A stretch of 64,000 nt of DNA from Bryopsis sp. KO-2023 (taxonomy: Eukaryota; Chlorophyta; Ulvophyceae; Bryopsidales; Bryopsidaceae). Positions 62,850 to 64,000 of this stretch are shown here, piece after piece. The notes below the pieces were generated by a model. The model searched no databases and was not told where the DNA came from. It saw nothing but the letters and a program-made list of their open reading frames with translations. The DNA is taken from positions 186,001 to 250,000 of the forward strand of contig BSYQ01000013.1 in the NCBI GenBank assembly GCA_030272585.1, written 5' to 3'. The position numbers and the translations under genes were made by a program. Numbering within the stretch: the stretch's first letter is position 1; each line of letters opens with the position of its first letter.

Positions 62850-64000
62850 AGTAATTCACAAGATTCCAACAAAGGTTGGTGTGAGAACACAAGGTTGGCT
62901 GAACATTTGAAGCAAAGGGAAACCGAATTTAAAGAGAGTGAGGATGACTTGATCGGAAGGTAAGGTCTATTCACATTTCGTTTCTTCCTTGCAATCAAGC
63001 ATGTCTTTTTTCTTAATTCAAAAAAATCCAGGATCGTGATGGAGACCACATTGATCACCACAAACAACAATACTTCTGGAAAGAGGAGGCCATCCCCCAG
63101 TCCCAGCGAACCACCGGAGCAAGTGAAGCGCCAAAGAATCACCACCACCACCACCAATGCTGCCGAGGTGACCACTGATTGCAAAACAGAAGCCCCCCCT
63201 CAGCAAAGCATGTCTGTTCCAATTCAAAACTTTTGTTGCACAAGCATCGTTTCACAAACTCCCTGTAAAGGCCATTTGTACGGTGGGGTGCAGCTGAAAA
63301 TGTGAATGTAAACATATATATGTCGGAGAAATGCAACGGAGATATATTGGCAGGGGGGGGGGTGCTTTAATCTTTCTGACAAAGAAATGACGATTGTGTG
63401 GATCAAAGTTCCTCGGCTAAAATGTGGAACAGATGGCATTAATCTACCAGTGTATGGGTACTGTGTTTTCAGTATGGGTTTAGTCAGCCATGGCGTGGTG
63501 GATTGAAATGGCATTTATGGAATGTCCACTGGTTGCACATGCAGTAACCTATGCAAAACGATCAAAAAAGTAACCAAGAAAGCCCTTACAGATCGAGTCA
63601 AGTTGGCCTTTTGTTCCAAAAGCATCGCGCTTTGACAGATCTCCCCTTGGGATATTTGGATATGATAGAGTACGCAACCGGAATACAAATCTGGGTTGTG
63701 TTGGAACATCGCTGGGGTGATGAATCGCAAGATTCGCACGACCAAACCTTGGGAAGCGAAGGAATCACCCTGGATTTGGGTGATAGGTAAGGTCATTGCC
63801 TGACTTGTGAAATTACAAAATATACAGTTGATTATCTTTGTGTAACACCAATAACAAGAAAAAAGGGACACAAGATACCGGACATGCTTAAAAAAACATT
63901 TTTGTTTTCCGAGAAAGAAGAAAAAAAAACAGATCTGCGAAGGACTTGGGTTTTCTCTCTGCTGTTTAGGCTGCCAGAGGGGTTTGACAATATCTGCAGC
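62850..64000 (+). CDS. Unidentified plus-strand gene, partial (runs off right edge)
   Basis: Exon 62850-62959 (SNSQDSNKGWCENTR...SEDDLIG, flanked by CAG and GTAAGG); exon from 63032 (METTLITTNNNTSGKRRPSP, with KRRPSPSPSEPPEQVKRQR suggesting a nuclear protein); exon ending 63786 (GYLDMIEYATGIQIWVVLEH, then GTAAGG); and exon from 63969 to the window end (LPEGFDNICS). The junctions 62959/63032 and 63786/63969 agree in phase. The middle junction is unresolved: the second exon's frame also runs to a stop at 63305. I do not recognise the family. The transposon at 58049-62652 lies immediately upstream and may have inserted in its 5' region or an intron. Confidence 0.55.

Noticed and set aside
1..64000. 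CRISPR arrays, bacterial operons or rRNA genes
   Set aside because: No direct-repeat/spacer array, no ribosome-binding-site operons and no rRNA-like sequence were seen; the window is eukaryotic.

Overview
The window is eukaryotic nuclear DNA. At least five multi-exon genes with GT-AG (and two GC-AG) introns can be followed in frame, alongside LTR, tyrosine-recombinase and DNA transposons. Introns carry long homopolymer T/A and C/G runs. The host genes (kinesin-4 with coiled coil, augmin subunit 6, a plant-type MATE transporter, a GNAT acetyltransferase resembling the plastid GNAT group) fit an alga or other plant-like protist. The species cannot be named from the sequence.

Left third (1-13803), mobile DNA. 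Positions 221-2268 hold an unusual one-strand array of TCCGCT/TCCGCC hexamers. A Ty3/gypsy-type element follows (protease ORF 3215-4405, RT-RNase H-integrase ORF to 7247). Then comes a DIRS-like tyrosine-recombinase retrotransposon on the minus strand, bounded by identical 148-bp direct repeats (8133-8280 and 13656-13803). Its RNase H region is split by two hAT-type insertions (10070-10980 and 11182-11647), each with terminal inverted repeats and a perfect 8-bp target duplication. Both hATs carry tRNA-like units, and the larger is a foldback.

Middle (13804-43091). A 24-exon kinesin-4 gene runs leftward from 26556 to 16919. About 320 bp upstream of its start codon sits a second Ty3/gypsy element (26881-37499) with 1,364-bp LTRs, a tRNA-Met-like primer site, gag-protease, RT-RNase H and a separate integrase ORF, plus two accessory ORFs. 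Beyond it are a 953-codon single-exon TPR protein (minus) and a kinesin-light-chain-like TPR gene (plus).

Right part (43092-64000). A gene-poor stretch with fragments is followed by a GNAT gene (minus) and a small membrane-protein gene (plus) sharing a 116-bp divergent promoter, then HAUS6 (minus) and a nine-exon MATE transporter (minus). A 4.6-kb DNA transposon (58049-62652) follows, with CACTA-type ends and a MULE-like SWIM transposase. It has GC-rich subterminal repeats, including a perfect 116-bp palindrome. An unidentified plus-strand gene runs off the right edge.

Two of the host genes act on microtubules (kinesin-4 and augmin), but they are 25 kb apart and nothing in the sequence links their expression. 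The most unusual material is in the mobile DNA: nested hATs, tRNA-like minihelices, foldbacks and the CACTA/MULE composite.
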